A stretch of DNA of 64,000 nucleotides from Candidatus Saccharimonadota bacterium (GTDB lineage: Bacteria; Patescibacteriota; Saccharimonadia; Saccharimonadales; Saccharimonadaceae). The stretch spans positions 62,001-126,000 of the forward strand of contig JAFRJE010000023.1 of assembly GCA_017432425.1 (NCBI GenBank), read 5' to 3'. The position numbers were made by a program, and so were the translations under genes. The notes beneath the pieces are model-generated. The model saw only the letters and a list, made by a program, of their open reading frames with translations. It made no database searches and was not told the origin of the DNA. The stretch's first letter is position 1. Each line of letters begins with the position of its first letter. Shown here in pieces: positions 34,207-42,530 of the stretch.

Positions 34207-35487
34207 TTAGAAAGGGTTAGCGAGTCCGAGACGGGAATTCCCCTCGGCAATTCTGATTAGTTCGTTGTATTTAGCGAGTCTCTCCGTTCTCGAAAGTGAA
34301 CCGGTTTTAATCTGACCAGCGCCAAGCCCGACGGCAATATGAGCGATTGAAACGTCTTCGGTTTCGCCGGAGCGATGGGAGATGATTGTTTTGTAGCCGT
34401 TTTCTTTCGCGAGTTTAACGGCGTTAATCGTTTCGGAAAGCGAGCCGATTTGATTTGGCTTAATTAAAATTGCGTTACCGGCTTTTTCTTCGATTCCCTT
34501 TTTCAGGAGTTTCGTGTTTGTTACGAAGAGGTCGTCGCCGACGAGTTGGGTCGTTTTTCCGAGTCGCTCGGTCATCATTTTCCAACCCGCCCAATCGTTT
34601 TCCGCCAGACCGTCTTCAATCGAAACGACGGGGTAGTTATTAACAATCCAATCGTACCAGTTCGTTAAATCGTCGGCACTTTTCCAGTCGCCGTTGGTTT
34701 TTAGGACGTAATGGTCTTTGTCGTAAAATTCGCTAGAGGCAATATCCATCGCCATTACGACGTCTTTTCCGAACTCAAAGCCGGCGCGTTCGACGGCAAG
34801 TTTAATACATTCGAGCGGTTCGTTATTTCCCTCGCGGACTTTCGGAGCATAGCCGCCCTCGTCGCCGACAGTCGTCGGATAGCCGCGGTCTTTTAGGACG
34901 AATTTTAGAGCGTGGAAAACTTCAGCGCCGATACGGATTGCGTCGGAGATATTTTCGGCACCTTTCGGAATAATCATGTATTCTTGAAAATCGGTCGCCC
35001 AGTCGGCATGTTCTCCGCCGTTCATTACGTTCATCATCGGCATCGGGAGAGACATTTTTTCGGTCGTCCCAGCGAGCTCAGCGACATAAGCGTAGAACGG
35101 GAGACGTTTCGCACGAGCGACAGCTTTCGCGGTCGCAAGAGAAACGGCAAGAATCGCGTTTGCGCCGAGGCGGGATTTATTTTCGGTTCCGTCGAGGTCG
35201 AGGAGGATTTGGTCAACGGTTTCTTGGGCGGCGGAATTACCGACGAGAACGTCTTTAATCTTCGAGTTTACGTTCCAGACGGCTTTAAGGACGCTTTTTC
35301 CGTTAAAGTATTTTTCGTCGCCATCGCGAAGCTCTAAGGCTTCGCCCGAACCAGTCGAAGCACCAGAGGGAGCGGCGGCGCGACCGGCGTAACCAGATTC
35401 AAGAAACACATCCGCCTCCACGGTCGGGTTGCCGCGACTATCGAGAATCTGCCTCGCTTTAATATTAGAAATGATAAAATTATCCAT
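34207..35487 (-). CDS. eno: Enolase
   Basis: A 426-residue enolase that converts 2-phosphoglycerate to phosphoenolpyruvate. The substrate loop SGASTGSGE, the metal and catalytic segments ([25 protein letters not shown]), KPNQIG and the SHRSGETED loop are intact. The start is the ATG at 35487 (MDNFIISNI): TATAAT at 35495-35500 lies seven bases before it, so upstream ATGs at 35493 and 35514 would not be in the message. It is divergent from the membrane protein gene at 35537. Confidence 0.97.
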   Translation of the reverse strand: MDNFIISNIKARQILDSRGNPTVEADVFLESGYAGRAAAPSGASTGSGEALELRDGDEKYFNGKSVLKAVWNVNSKIKDVLVGNSAAQETVDQILLDLDGTENKSRLGANAILAVSLATAKAVARAKRLPFYAYVAELAGTTEKMSLPMPMMNVMNGGEHADWATDFQEYMIIPKGAENISDAIRIGAEVFHALKFVLKDRGYPTTVGDEGGYAPKVREGNNEPLECIKLAVERAGFEFGKDVVMAMDIASSEFYDKDHYVLKTNGDWKSADDLTNWYDWIVNNYPVVSIEDGLAENDWAGWKMMTERLGKTTQLVGDDLFVTNTKLLKKGIEEKAGNAILIKPNQIGSLSETINAVKLAKENGYKTIISHRSGETEDVSIAHIAVGLGAGQIKTGSLSRTERLAKYNELIRIAEGNSRLGLANPF

Positions 35488-35494
35488 AAGCATT

Positions 35495-35500
35495 ATTATA
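35495..35500 (-). promoter_or_regulatory. -10 box of eno, leaderless spacing
   Basis: TATAAT on the minus strand, seven bases before the chosen eno ATG. The divergent gene at 35537 has TAAAAT at 35525-35530, six bases before its own ATG, so both promoters share a 49-base gap. Confidence 0.7.
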
Positions 35501-35536
35501 TCATAACGAATCAAGTTTTTGTGATAAAATAAAATT

Positions 35537-36904
35537 ATGAAAGAAAACGCAGAGAATGATTTTGATTTGGTCGACGAAGCTAAGGAGGATTTTAAGAAGT
35601 CGGAAGAGTCGAAAATTTTGTCAGTTGAGCCAGTGAAGGAAGAACCTATTTTAACCGAACCTCTTTCGACGGAACCGAAGAAAAAGTCGAAAAAGGGTCT
35701 TCTCGTTTTTTTGTCTTTAGTTCTGATTTTTGGGTTGGTTGGCGGGGGAGTTTTTTACTTTTTCTTCTTTATTTATAATAGCCCAGAAAATATTGCGCTC
35801 GGAGCGGTTAAAAATCTGTTGATGGCAGAAAACCTAGTAGTTGATGGAAAAATTTCTATTATTGATACGGCGATTGAGGAAAACGGCGACAAGCCAAAAT
35901 TCCCGTTTGAGCGAATTAAAGCCGTTTCGGTAAAGTTTGATTCTGACGCGGGAGGTCGTCTTGGATTTGGAGCGTCAAATATCGACTTGACAGTCGAAAT
36001 GAGAAATGAAGATGTTGATCCGCTCGAATTTACGATTGGGAGTATTTTACCGTCGAACGGAAAACTATATCTTTATATCGACGGATTACACGATGCATTT
36101 GCGGAGCTGGTCGAAAAGGAGCTAGAGGGAGAGGGATTGGATTTTGAGGAGCTAGAAGAACCAGAAGATTATGAGGATGTTTTGTCGACTGAAGAATTTA
36201 CGTTTATTTCTGAGCTGTCCGAAACTTTAGAAAAATTAGACGAGACTTGGGTTGAAGTTACGGCGGAAGACGCGGTTGAAATTGCGGGCGAATATTTTAG
36301 GTTAAATTCCGCCGAAAAAGCGAAAATAACTAAATATTTAGAGTGCATTGGGAATGTTGGGAGAAACTTTAAGACGAGACTGACGGAGATTTCTGACTTA
36401 TATGAGAAGTTTAAATTCGTTGAGGTCGGAAAAAATTCATATCATCCCGACGGGAGTAGCCAAGATAAACTTGCCTTGACTTCGGATTTTTATTATTTAA
36501 GGTTTAGTCCGAAGACGCTAGCGCAGTTTGTTACGGAAGTTAGGAACTCGCGAGTCGGGAAAGAAATTTGGAGTTGTACGGAGAAATTTGAACGAGAGAA
36601 TGAGATTGAGGCGTTGGCGGGGGTCGAAGTTGGAGATTTGAGCGAGGGCGAGATTGTTGAGGTGGTCGAAAATTATAATAGCGATTTTTATACTTATACG
36701 GAGATTAGTAAAGATAGAGTGCTGAAGAAATTTGTCGCCTCGAATGTAGCCGTAGCGTTAGACTCGAAAGGCGAAAAGCCGTTTATCGACGTTAATTTAG
36801 ATTTTAGTTATCCAGAGTCAATCGAAGTTAAGACACCGAGCGAATATACGTCGCTGTCGGATTTATTTAAAGAGTTTATAAAAAATACTGAGCAGGGGGA
36901 TTAG
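35537..36904 (+). CDS. Acidic single-span membrane protein with a large extracellular domain
   Basis: A 455-residue protein I do not recognise. The first 50 residues are charged (Glu, Asp, Lys) and cytoplasmic, one transmembrane helix lies at 54-80, and about 375 acidic residues of mixed beta and helical character are outside ([38 protein letters not shown]). The pattern of the extracellular part, alternating strands with a long amphipathic helix, recalls lipid-carrier type folds such as LppX, but that is weak. It overlaps the end of ligA, convergent, by four bases. TAAAAT stands six bases before the ATG. Confidence 0.8.
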   Translation: MKENAENDFDLVDEAKEDFKKSEESKILSVEPVKEEPILTEPLSTEPKKKSKKGLLVFLSLVLIFGLVGGGVFYFFFFIYNSPENIALGAVKNLLMAENLVVDGKISIIDTAIEENGDKPKFPFERIKAVSVKFDSDAGGRLGFGASNIDLTVEMRNEDVDPLEFTIGSILPSNGKLYLYIDGLHDAFAELVEKELEGEGLDFEELEEPEDYEDVLSTEEFTFISELSETLEKLDETWVEVTAEDAVEIAGEYFRLNSAEKAKITKYLECIGNVGRNFKTRLTEISDLYEKFKFVEVGKNSYHPDGSSQDKLALTSDFYYLRFSPKTLAQFVTEVRNSRVGKEIWSCTEKFERENEIEALAGVEVGDLSEGEIVEVVENYNSDFYTYTEISKDRVLKKFVASNVAVALDSKGEKPFIDVNLDFSYPESIEVKTPSEYTSLSDLFKEFIKNTEQGD

Positions 36905-38910
36905 GATTCTAGAAGAGCGAGAAATTCCGATTCCGAGAGGGTCGGGATTTCTAGCTTTTCAGCCTTGGCGAGCTTTGAGGCGCCGGGTTTTGCGCCGAGA
37001 ATGAGAGCGGTAGTTGATTTAGTGACGGAAGAGGTGACGGTTGCGCCGAGTTTGCGGAGTTCATCTTCGGCGGCTTCGCGACTGTAGCTTTCGAGAGTAC
37101 CGGAAATAATATAGCTTTTTCCGGCGAGAGGAAGTTTAGAGGTGTCTGTAAAGGTTGGAGAAAGTCCGAGGGCGGTTAGTTCGTCAAGCATTTTTAAGTT
37201 ATCTTCGTCAGCGAAGAAAGCCAAAATTGATTCCGCAACAACTTCGCCAATGTCCGGAATTTCGAGAAGATCGTCTTTTTCGGCGGTTTTTAGGTTTTCG
37301 ATAGACTTAAAGCGGTTAGCGAGAGAAATTGCGGTTTGGGTTCCGACGTGGCGAATGCCGAGCGCAGTAACGAATTTTGCGAGGGGGGGAGTTTTTGACT
37401 TTTCGATATTATCGACGAGTTTTTTCGCGGAAACTTCGGCGAAGCGTTCGAGTTTTAAAAGTTTTTCTTTTGTTAAACGATATAAATCGGGGAGGGATTT
37501 AACAAGTCCAGTCGAAACAAGTAGCTCGACATTTTTTTCGCCAAGCCCCTCAATATCTAGCGCGGATTTTGAGGCATAATATTCAATACTACGCTTTAGA
37601 ATAAAGTCGGAAGTTTCGCCTTTAACGCGATAAACAACTTCGCCAGCTGGACGTTCGAACTCGAGTTCGGGATATTGGGTTTTTAAAGCGGTTTCATAGT
37701 TAAACTTTTCAGTTTTTTCTGGGCGAAGAGAAACTAAAACTTCTTTGATTTGGGGGATAATGTCGCCGGCTTTATAGACAATAACTGTGTCGCCAATACG
37801 AACGTCGAGACGAGCAATTTCGTCGGCGTTATGGAGCGAAGCATGACGAACAATCGAACCGGCGATTTCGACTGGGTCGAAAATCGCGACGGGAGTCGCA
37901 GCGCCAGTACGTCCAATCGAGATAACTATGTCGCGGACTTTGGTTGTTGACTCTTCGGCGGGGAATTTAAAGGCGACGGCGGCGCGGGGGGTTTTACCAA
38001 TGATGCCGAGGGACTGGTAAATTTTTCGGTCGTTGATTTTAATGACCATGCCGTCGGTATTAAACGGGAGATTTTTTCGGTAGGCGTCGAGGTTTTTAAT
38101 ATAATCGAATAATTCTTTTGTTTCAGAAGTTTTAAAAACTTTGTCTTCGTTCGAAGTTCGGAAACCGAGAGCGCGAAGTTTTTCGTAAGCGAGGCTATGT
38201 TTCGGGAGATTCGGAGAAACTAAATCATAGGCAATGAATTTCAGGTTGCGCGAGGCAGCGATTTTTGGGTCGAGTTGGCGAATACTGCCGGCAGCGAGGT
38301 TGCGTGGGTTCGCAAATTCTTTTTCGCCGAGTTTTTTCTGACGCGCGTTAATTTCCGCGAAGTCTTTTTTAAACAAAATTATTTCGCCGCGAACTTCAAC
38401 GTCGCCGAGTTCGGAAATCCGGAGTGGAATGTTTTCGATTGTTCGGACATTATTCGTTACGTCTTCGCCAACAAGCCCGTCGCCACGCGTAATGGCTTGG
38501 GAGAAAAGTCCGTCTTTATATTTCAGGGCGCAAGCGAGCCCGTCCATTTTTATGTCCGTAAAAAATTCTTCGATTTTTCCGCCAGGAATTAACTTTTCGT
38601 TTCGAGAAATCCAATCTTTTATTTCCTCCTCGGAAAAGACGTCGGCGAGGGAAATCATACGTTCTTTATGGGTCACTTTTTTAAATTTGTCGAGCGGTTT
38701 TCCGGCGACGCGTTGGGTCGGAGAGTCGGGAGTTATTAAATCGGGGAACTTTTCTTCAAGCAGAGAAAGTTCATGTTTTAGAGAATCCGCCGCGGCTTCG
38801 GACATAATCGACTCGTCGAGAACGTGGTAATGATAACGATAATCGTTAATTAGTTCGCGGAGTTTTTTAATTCGCGCTTCAGCTTCGGGTTTGTTATTTA
38901 TCATCTTCAT
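36901..38910 (-). CDS. ligA: NAD-dependent DNA ligase lacking the zinc-finger cysteines
   Basis: A 669-residue LigA. The Ia domain binds NAD (YRYHYHVLD), the adenylated lysine is K121 in KMDG, then come the OB fold, the helix-hairpin-helix region and a C-terminal BRCT domain (LPLAGKSYIISGTLES). Between OB and HhH the family normally has a Cys4 zinc finger; here the matching segment (about 411-434, TQYPELEFERPAGEVVYRV) has no Cys at all, and none lies between 391 and 460. The fold may persist without metal. The gene seals nicks in replication and repair. Its start overlaps the upstream membrane protein gene by 17 bases. Confidence 0.95.
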   Translation of the reverse strand: MKMINNKPEAEARIKKLRELINDYRYHYHVLDESIMSEAAADSLKHELSLLEEKFPDLITPDSPTQRVAGKPLDKFKKVTHKERMISLADVFSEEEIKDWISRNEKLIPGGKIEEFFTDIKMDGLACALKYKDGLFSQAITRGDGLVGEDVTNNVRTIENIPLRISELGDVEVRGEIILFKKDFAEINARQKKLGEKEFANPRNLAAGSIRQLDPKIAASRNLKFIAYDLVSPNLPKHSLAYEKLRALGFRTSNEDKVFKTSETKELFDYIKNLDAYRKNLPFNTDGMVIKINDRKIYQSLGIIGKTPRAAVAFKFPAEESTTKVRDIVISIGRTGAATPVAIFDPVEIAGSIVRHASLHNADEIARLDVRIGDTVIVYKAGDIIPQIKEVLVSLRPEKTEKFNYETALKTQYPELEFERPAGEVVYRVKGETSDFILKRSIEYYASKSALDIEGLGEKNVELLVSTGLVKSLPDLYRLTKEKLLKLERFAEVSAKKLVDNIEKSKTPPLAKFVTALGIRHVGTQTAISLANRFKSIENLKTAEKDDLLEIPDIGEVVAESILAFFADEDNLKMLDELTALGLSPTFTDTSKLPLAGKSYIISGTLESYSREAAEDELRKLGATVTSSVTKSTTALILGAKPGASKLAKAEKLEIPTLSESEFLALLES

Positions 38911-39979
38911 AATCTAACATTCTCCTATAAAACATATATAAATAAGTCGAAATATAGATAAAGGAAAAACAACTCATTAAAAGCAAGAAGAACGGAATGA
39001 CGGGCCAGCCCTCAAGCCAACTAACGAAACTCTTAAGCCAGAGGTCGAGAGTTATAATCGGCATCATGATAATAACCCAAGTTAGCGCAAGAACAAAAAC
39101 TAAGTAGAGCAGGCGAATAATAAACCTAATTCGGCGACTCGCCATTAAATCGCTCGCGGTTCGGAGCGCCGCGAGAGGATAAAGCCCAGGAGCAGTTACG
39201 GCAACTAACGCGACGAGACTGCTTGACAAAAGATAGCCAGATAAAATTAACATCAAACTCGCGAAGATAAAATAAATTAGCGCGTAGAACGGGGTCGAGA
39301 GAAAGTCGGTCGAGACGGCGGCGGAATAGGTAATAATAACGAGGAGAATCGGAATTGCCTGGACGAACGCGACGGCGAGAACGACGAACGTCGAAATTAG
39401 CGGCGTCAAAGCATTATAGAAACCGTCTTTTAGTTTTACTTTGTGTCCGGCGAGAATATGACGCAGGAGATAGATCGTGATTAGCCAGATTAGAAGAAAA
39501 ATAATAACAGCGAAGATTTGTTGTGACTCGGAAAGTCCGGAAGAAAGTCCGCCGCTCGTTACGGTTGAAACAAGCAAAAGTCCGGCTTTCGCAAAGTTTC
39601 CGAGTTTTCCGTCCGCAAGATTTTCGTTGGTTTCTTCGAGGACGGATTGGAACTGGACATAAGTCGATTCACTCATTAGACCGACGAGGATGATATTCGC
39701 GACGGTCATAATCAGAAGCAGAGGAAGAAACAGCTTCCAGTTTTTAAAAATGATCTGGAAAGACTGGATAGCGTGGGACAGGAGACCCGGAACTTTTAGT
39801 TCCCTAACATAATCTTCGTGATAACTGCGCTTAAAGGATTTATGAAGTTTTACTTTTTTGCGCGATTTTTCTTTTTTAACCGCGGATTTTAGTTTTAAAT
39901 AGAGTTTATAACCGGGGTTAGTTAAAAGAATAAACAGTCTCGCAAAAAAATGTTTAAACTTAGAATTTGTGTTTGCCAT
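38894..39979 (-). CDS. Multi-span membrane protein of unknown function
   Basis: A 361-residue protein from the ATG at 39979 (MANTNSKFKHFF); the frame is open to 40006 but the extra residues overlap htpX further. A basic N-terminal region of about 80 residues precedes five or six hydrophobic helices (KLFLPLLLIMTVANIIL, IFAVIIFLLIWLITIYLL, ISTFVVLAVAFVQAIPIL and others). No motif of a transporter or enzyme is visible; the layout resembles DUF975-type membrane proteins. It overlaps htpX by 20 bases and ligA by 17, so the three are co-translated. Confidence 0.72.
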   Translation of the reverse strand: MANTNSKFKHFFARLFILLTNPGYKLYLKLKSAVKKEKSRKKVKLHKSFKRSYHEDYVRELKVPGLLSHAIQSFQIIFKNWKLFLPLLLIMTVANIILVGLMSESTYVQFQSVLEETNENLADGKLGNFAKAGLLLVSTVTSGGLSSGLSESQQIFAVIIFLLIWLITIYLLRHILAGHKVKLKDGFYNALTPLISTFVVLAVAFVQAIPILLVIITYSAAVSTDFLSTPFYALIYFIFASLMLILSGYLLSSSLVALVAVTAPGLYPLAALRTASDLMASRRIRFIIRLLYLVFVLALTWVIIMMPIITLDLWLKSFVSWLEGWPVIPFFLLLMSCFSFIYISTYLYMFYRRMLDYEDDK

Positions 39980-40847
39980 TTTCAAGTCTTTCGATACGTT
40001 TTTCAATCGGAGGGTGGGTACTGAAAAGATTATTAAAACTTTTCTTTCTTAGGGGGCTACTAATAAACATTGCTTCGGTCGCAGGGTTTTGCTGTTGCAT
40101 AGGCTGGGCATGGGACTCAAGTTTTCTTAGAGCGGCAATCATTCCCTCGGGATAGCGGGTTAGATGCGCCGCGGAAGCGTCGGCAAGATATTCTCGCTCG
40201 CGAGAAACCGCCATTTGGGCCAGGACGGCGACGAACGGCGCAATAATAGACGTAATCAGAACCAGAATAATAGCGACCGGCGAAACGTCGTCGTTGCTAC
40301 TGCGGCGACGTCCCCGTAGAGCGATACGCCAACCGATGTCGGCGATAAAGCCAATTAGACTAACAAGCCCAAATACCATCGTCGTAAGGCGAATATCATA
40401 ATTTTTGACATGGGAGAGTTCGTGCGCCATGACGGCGGTTAGCTCTTTATCATCCATAATGTCGAGCAGACCGGTTGTTGCGGCAACGAGAGAATGTTTT
40501 GGGTCGCGACCAGAAGCAAAAGCGTTTGGCGCGGGATCGTTAATGATATAGACTTCTGGCATTGGAAGTCCAGCAGTTAAACTTAAATTCTCGACGATAT
40601 TATAGAGTCGGCGATTATCCTTTTTTTCGATTTTTTTCGCGCCGGTCATCGCAACGGCAATCTTCGAAGCGGCGAAATATTGGATAACGACGTAAATAAT
40701 AGCAAAAACGGAGAACCCGAGCATTGTATAATGATTAAATTCTCCGTTAATAAAAGCAAGCAAAATCCCAATCGCGACAATCAAAACTACAAACCCAATC
40801 ATAAGAAAGACGGTATTGCGTTTGTTTGCCGCGATATTTTTATACAT
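39960..40847 (-). CDS. htpX: Membrane zinc metalloprotease HtpX
   Basis: A 295-residue M48 protease. Two N-terminal membrane helices, the zinc site HELSH in VMAHELSHVKNYD, two more helices, and the third ligand region REREYLADASAA. It degrades damaged membrane proteins. It follows lemA by 18 bases, the usual LemA-HtpX pairing. Confidence 0.95.
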   Translation of the reverse strand: MYKNIAANKRNTVFLMIGFVVLIVAIGILLAFINGEFNHYTMLGFSVFAIIYVVIQYFAASKIAVAMTGAKKIEKKDNRRLYNIVENLSLTAGLPMPEVYIINDPAPNAFASGRDPKHSLVAATTGLLDIMDDKELTAVMAHELSHVKNYDIRLTTMVFGLVSLIGFIADIGWRIALRGRRRSSNDDVSPVAIILVLITSIIAPFVAVLAQMAVSREREYLADASAAHLTRYPEGMIAALRKLESHAQPMQQQNPATEAMFISSPLRKKSFNNLFSTHPPIEKRIERLENGKHKF

Positions 40848-40865
40848 TCTGAGGGATAGACCCGA

Positions 40866-41432
40866 TTAGAATTTAACTTCGGGAGCTTTCTCGATTTTTG
40901 TACGTTCGCCCTCAGCAACCTCGAAATAATCTCGGGTTTTAAAATGGCCGATAAGGTTGTTGATTAGATTTGTCGGGAAAGTTTTAATTTTTGTATTGAG
41001 TTCTTTCGCGCCGGCGTTATAGAAACGGCGAGCGGCTTGGATTTTATCTTCGACGTCCTGGAGTTGTTCTTGGAGTTTTTGAAAATTCGTATTCGCTTTT
41101 AATTCAGGATATGCTTCAGCGATTGCGAAAACTTTCGAAAGAGCGGCAGTCATCTCGCTTTCGGCTTTCGCGGCGGTCTTTACGGACTTCGCGCCCATGA
41201 CCGCGGAACGAGCAGCGGTTACGCCCTCAAAAACTTCTTTTTCGTGTTTCGCGTAGCCCTTTACGGTTTCGATTACGTTCGGGATTAGGTCGGCACGGTA
41301 TTTTAGCTGGACGGTAATATCCGACCAGGCTTCGTTGACCTGTTCGTCGAGCTTTACGAGACCGTTATAGGTCGACCAAAGCACGCCGATAATCAGGACT
41401 AAGACGATTAAAACAATTATTAAAGCTGTCAT
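40866..41432 (-). CDS. lemA: LemA family protein
   Basis: A 188-residue protein: one N-terminal transmembrane helix (2-24), then an all-helical domain with the family blocks WSDITVQLKYRADLIPNVIETV and ARRFYNAGAKELN. GGAG precedes the ATG. It is often paired with HtpX, as here; its role is not well defined, probably envelope quality control. Confidence 0.95.
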   Translation of the reverse strand: MTALIIVLIVLVLIIGVLWSTYNGLVKLDEQVNEAWSDITVQLKYRADLIPNVIETVKGYAKHEKEVFEGVTAARSAVMGAKSVKTAAKAESEMTAALSKVFAIAEAYPELKANTNFQKLQEQLQDVEDKIQAARRFYNAGAKELNTKIKTFPTNLINNLIGHFKTRDYFEVAEGERTKIEKAPEVKF

Positions 41433-41558
41433 TTTTAATTATTTCTCCTTTTATACATATATATTATATATGGTTTTATTAGAAAAAACAATCGGTTTTA
41501 CTCTTCGAAACTTTTATGGTAAAATGGAAGAAATAACCATAAGTTTAAAGGAAAAGTG

Positions 41559-41828
41559 ATGACAACAAAAAAGTCAACTGCGAAAAAATCAACAGCAAAG
41601 GCGGCGAGGGCGGATTTGTCGACAAAAGAATTGATTGCGAAATATGATTGTCTCCAAACTCACGTTAAGATTTTAACTTGTCTTGCGGCGGCGATTTTTA
41701 TTTTGGTTTTAGTATTGGCGATAGTCTGGGCAAAGTGCGATACCTGTAAAGTCGGCGGCGCAAAAAGCGACTCGAGCGCGAAAGTTGAGCCTCCCGAAAA
41801 ACCAGCAGAAGAAACGGAAGAAGAATAG
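41559..41828 (+). CDS. Small single-span membrane protein with Lys/Ala-rich N-terminus
   Basis: An 89-residue protein from the ATG at 41559; the GTG three bases earlier is not needed because AAAGGA stands eight bases before the ATG. The first 25 residues are Lys/Ala/Thr-rich (KKSTAKKSTAKAARA) like histone-type tails, then a helix (about 40-58) and an acidic end (PAEETEEE). Two Cys (KCDTCK) follow the helix and could form a disulfide or bind metal. No family recognised. tRNA-Gly lies 46 bases downstream. Confidence 0.7.
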   Translation: MTTKKSTAKKSTAKAARADLSTKELIAKYDCLQTHVKILTCLAAAIFILVLVLAIVWAKCDTCKVGGAKSDSSAKVEPPEKPAEETEEE

Positions 41829-41853
41829 ACTTGAAAGCTACGGAGAGTTTTGG

Positions 41854-41859
41854 TATAAT
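41854..41859 (+). promoter_or_regulatory. -10 box of tRNA-Gly
   Basis: TGGTATAAT, an extended -10 with TATAAT at 41854-41859, 15 bases before the mature tRNA. Confidence 0.7.
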
Positions 41860-41874
41860 ATCTCCGTAGAACTT

Positions 41875-41951
41875 GCGAGCGTAGCTCAGTTGTTTAGAGC
41901 GCTTCCTTGCCAAGGAAGAGGTCGAGAGTTAGAGTCTCTTCGCTCGCACCA
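41875..41951 (+). tRNA. tRNA-Gly (GCC)
   Basis: Acceptor GCGAGCG/CGCTCGC with encoded CCA, D-arm TAGCTCAGTTGTTTAGAGC, anticodon stem CTTCC/GGAAG around TTGCCAA (anticodon GCC) and a T-arm with TTAGAGT. The T-loop begins TTAGA rather than TTCGA, slightly unusual. Confidence 0.94.
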
Positions 41952-41961
41952 CATGTTGACA

Positions 41962-41991
41962 AATTCCGTAAATGTTGCGGAATTATTTTTT
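41962..41991 (+). terminator. Terminator of tRNA-Gly
   Basis: AATTCCG and CGGAATT form a stem (41962-41968 with 41978-41984) followed by a T-run. Nearly the same hairpin ends tRNA-Phe at 47653-47684. Confidence 0.85.
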
Positions 41992-42022
41992 GTTTTAGGA
42001 TTGGCTATGTTATAATACGATT

Positions 42023-42469
42023 ATGCTAAAAAGAATTGTTTGGTTCTTGGTTGTGTTTTCGCTCGGGGCGTTGGCGCTTTATACTTATGAAAATCCAGAA
42101 TGGTACCGAAACTTAGGTTTTAATACATCGGACGTAAAGTTGGCGGTTAATAATTGCGATAAAATAATCGCCGAGATTGAGAAATATGATTGGGATAAAA
42201 ACGTCGCGACGGCAGTCATGAAAGCCGAGAGTAAATGTAACGTAAACGCGAAAGGCGACGAGGATTTGATTTATGAAGAAAATGGAAGGGAGTATGGCTA
42301 TTCGGTTGGAGCGTTCCAGGTTCGAATTTTGCCAGGACGGGAAGATTGCGATACATACGTCTTAGAAACAAATGTAAAATGCGCATATAATATATATGTC
42401 GCTAAGGGGAGAGAATTTACGGATTGGAGTATGTTTTTAAACGGAAAATATCTAGATTATTTAGAATAA
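42023..42469 (+). CDS. Membrane-anchored lysozyme-like (transglycosylase) protein
   Basis: A 148-residue protein with an N-terminal helix (4-22) as signal or anchor and a small lysozyme-like domain: the helix with the probable catalytic Glu (AVMKAESKCNVNA), then YGYSVGAFQVR, which corresponds to the GAFQ/I block of SLT-type enzymes, and a Cys pair. It should cut peptidoglycan glycan strands, its own or that of a host. TATAAT lies six bases before the ATG with no ribosome site. A terminator-like hairpin follows the stop. Confidence 0.8.
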   Translation: MLKRIVWFLVVFSLGALALYTYENPEWYRNLGFNTSDVKLAVNNCDKIIAEIEKYDWDKNVATAVMKAESKCNVNAKGDEDLIYEENGREYGYSVGAFQVRILPGREDCDTYVLETNVKCAYNIYVAKGREFTDWSMFLNGKYLDYLE

Positions 42470-42488
42470 ATATGTTATAAATCTTTTA

Positions 42489-42513
42489 AAGGTGGTCGCA
42501 CCTTAATTTTTTT
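42489..42513 (+). terminator. Terminator or attenuator before hppA
   Basis: AAGGTG and CACCTT form a perfect six-pair stem with a GTCG loop, then a run of seven T. It follows the lysozyme-like gene but lies only 18 bases before the hppA ATG, so it may instead attenuate hppA. Confidence 0.8.
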
Positions 42514-42530
42514 GAGAGGAAGTGGGACTG

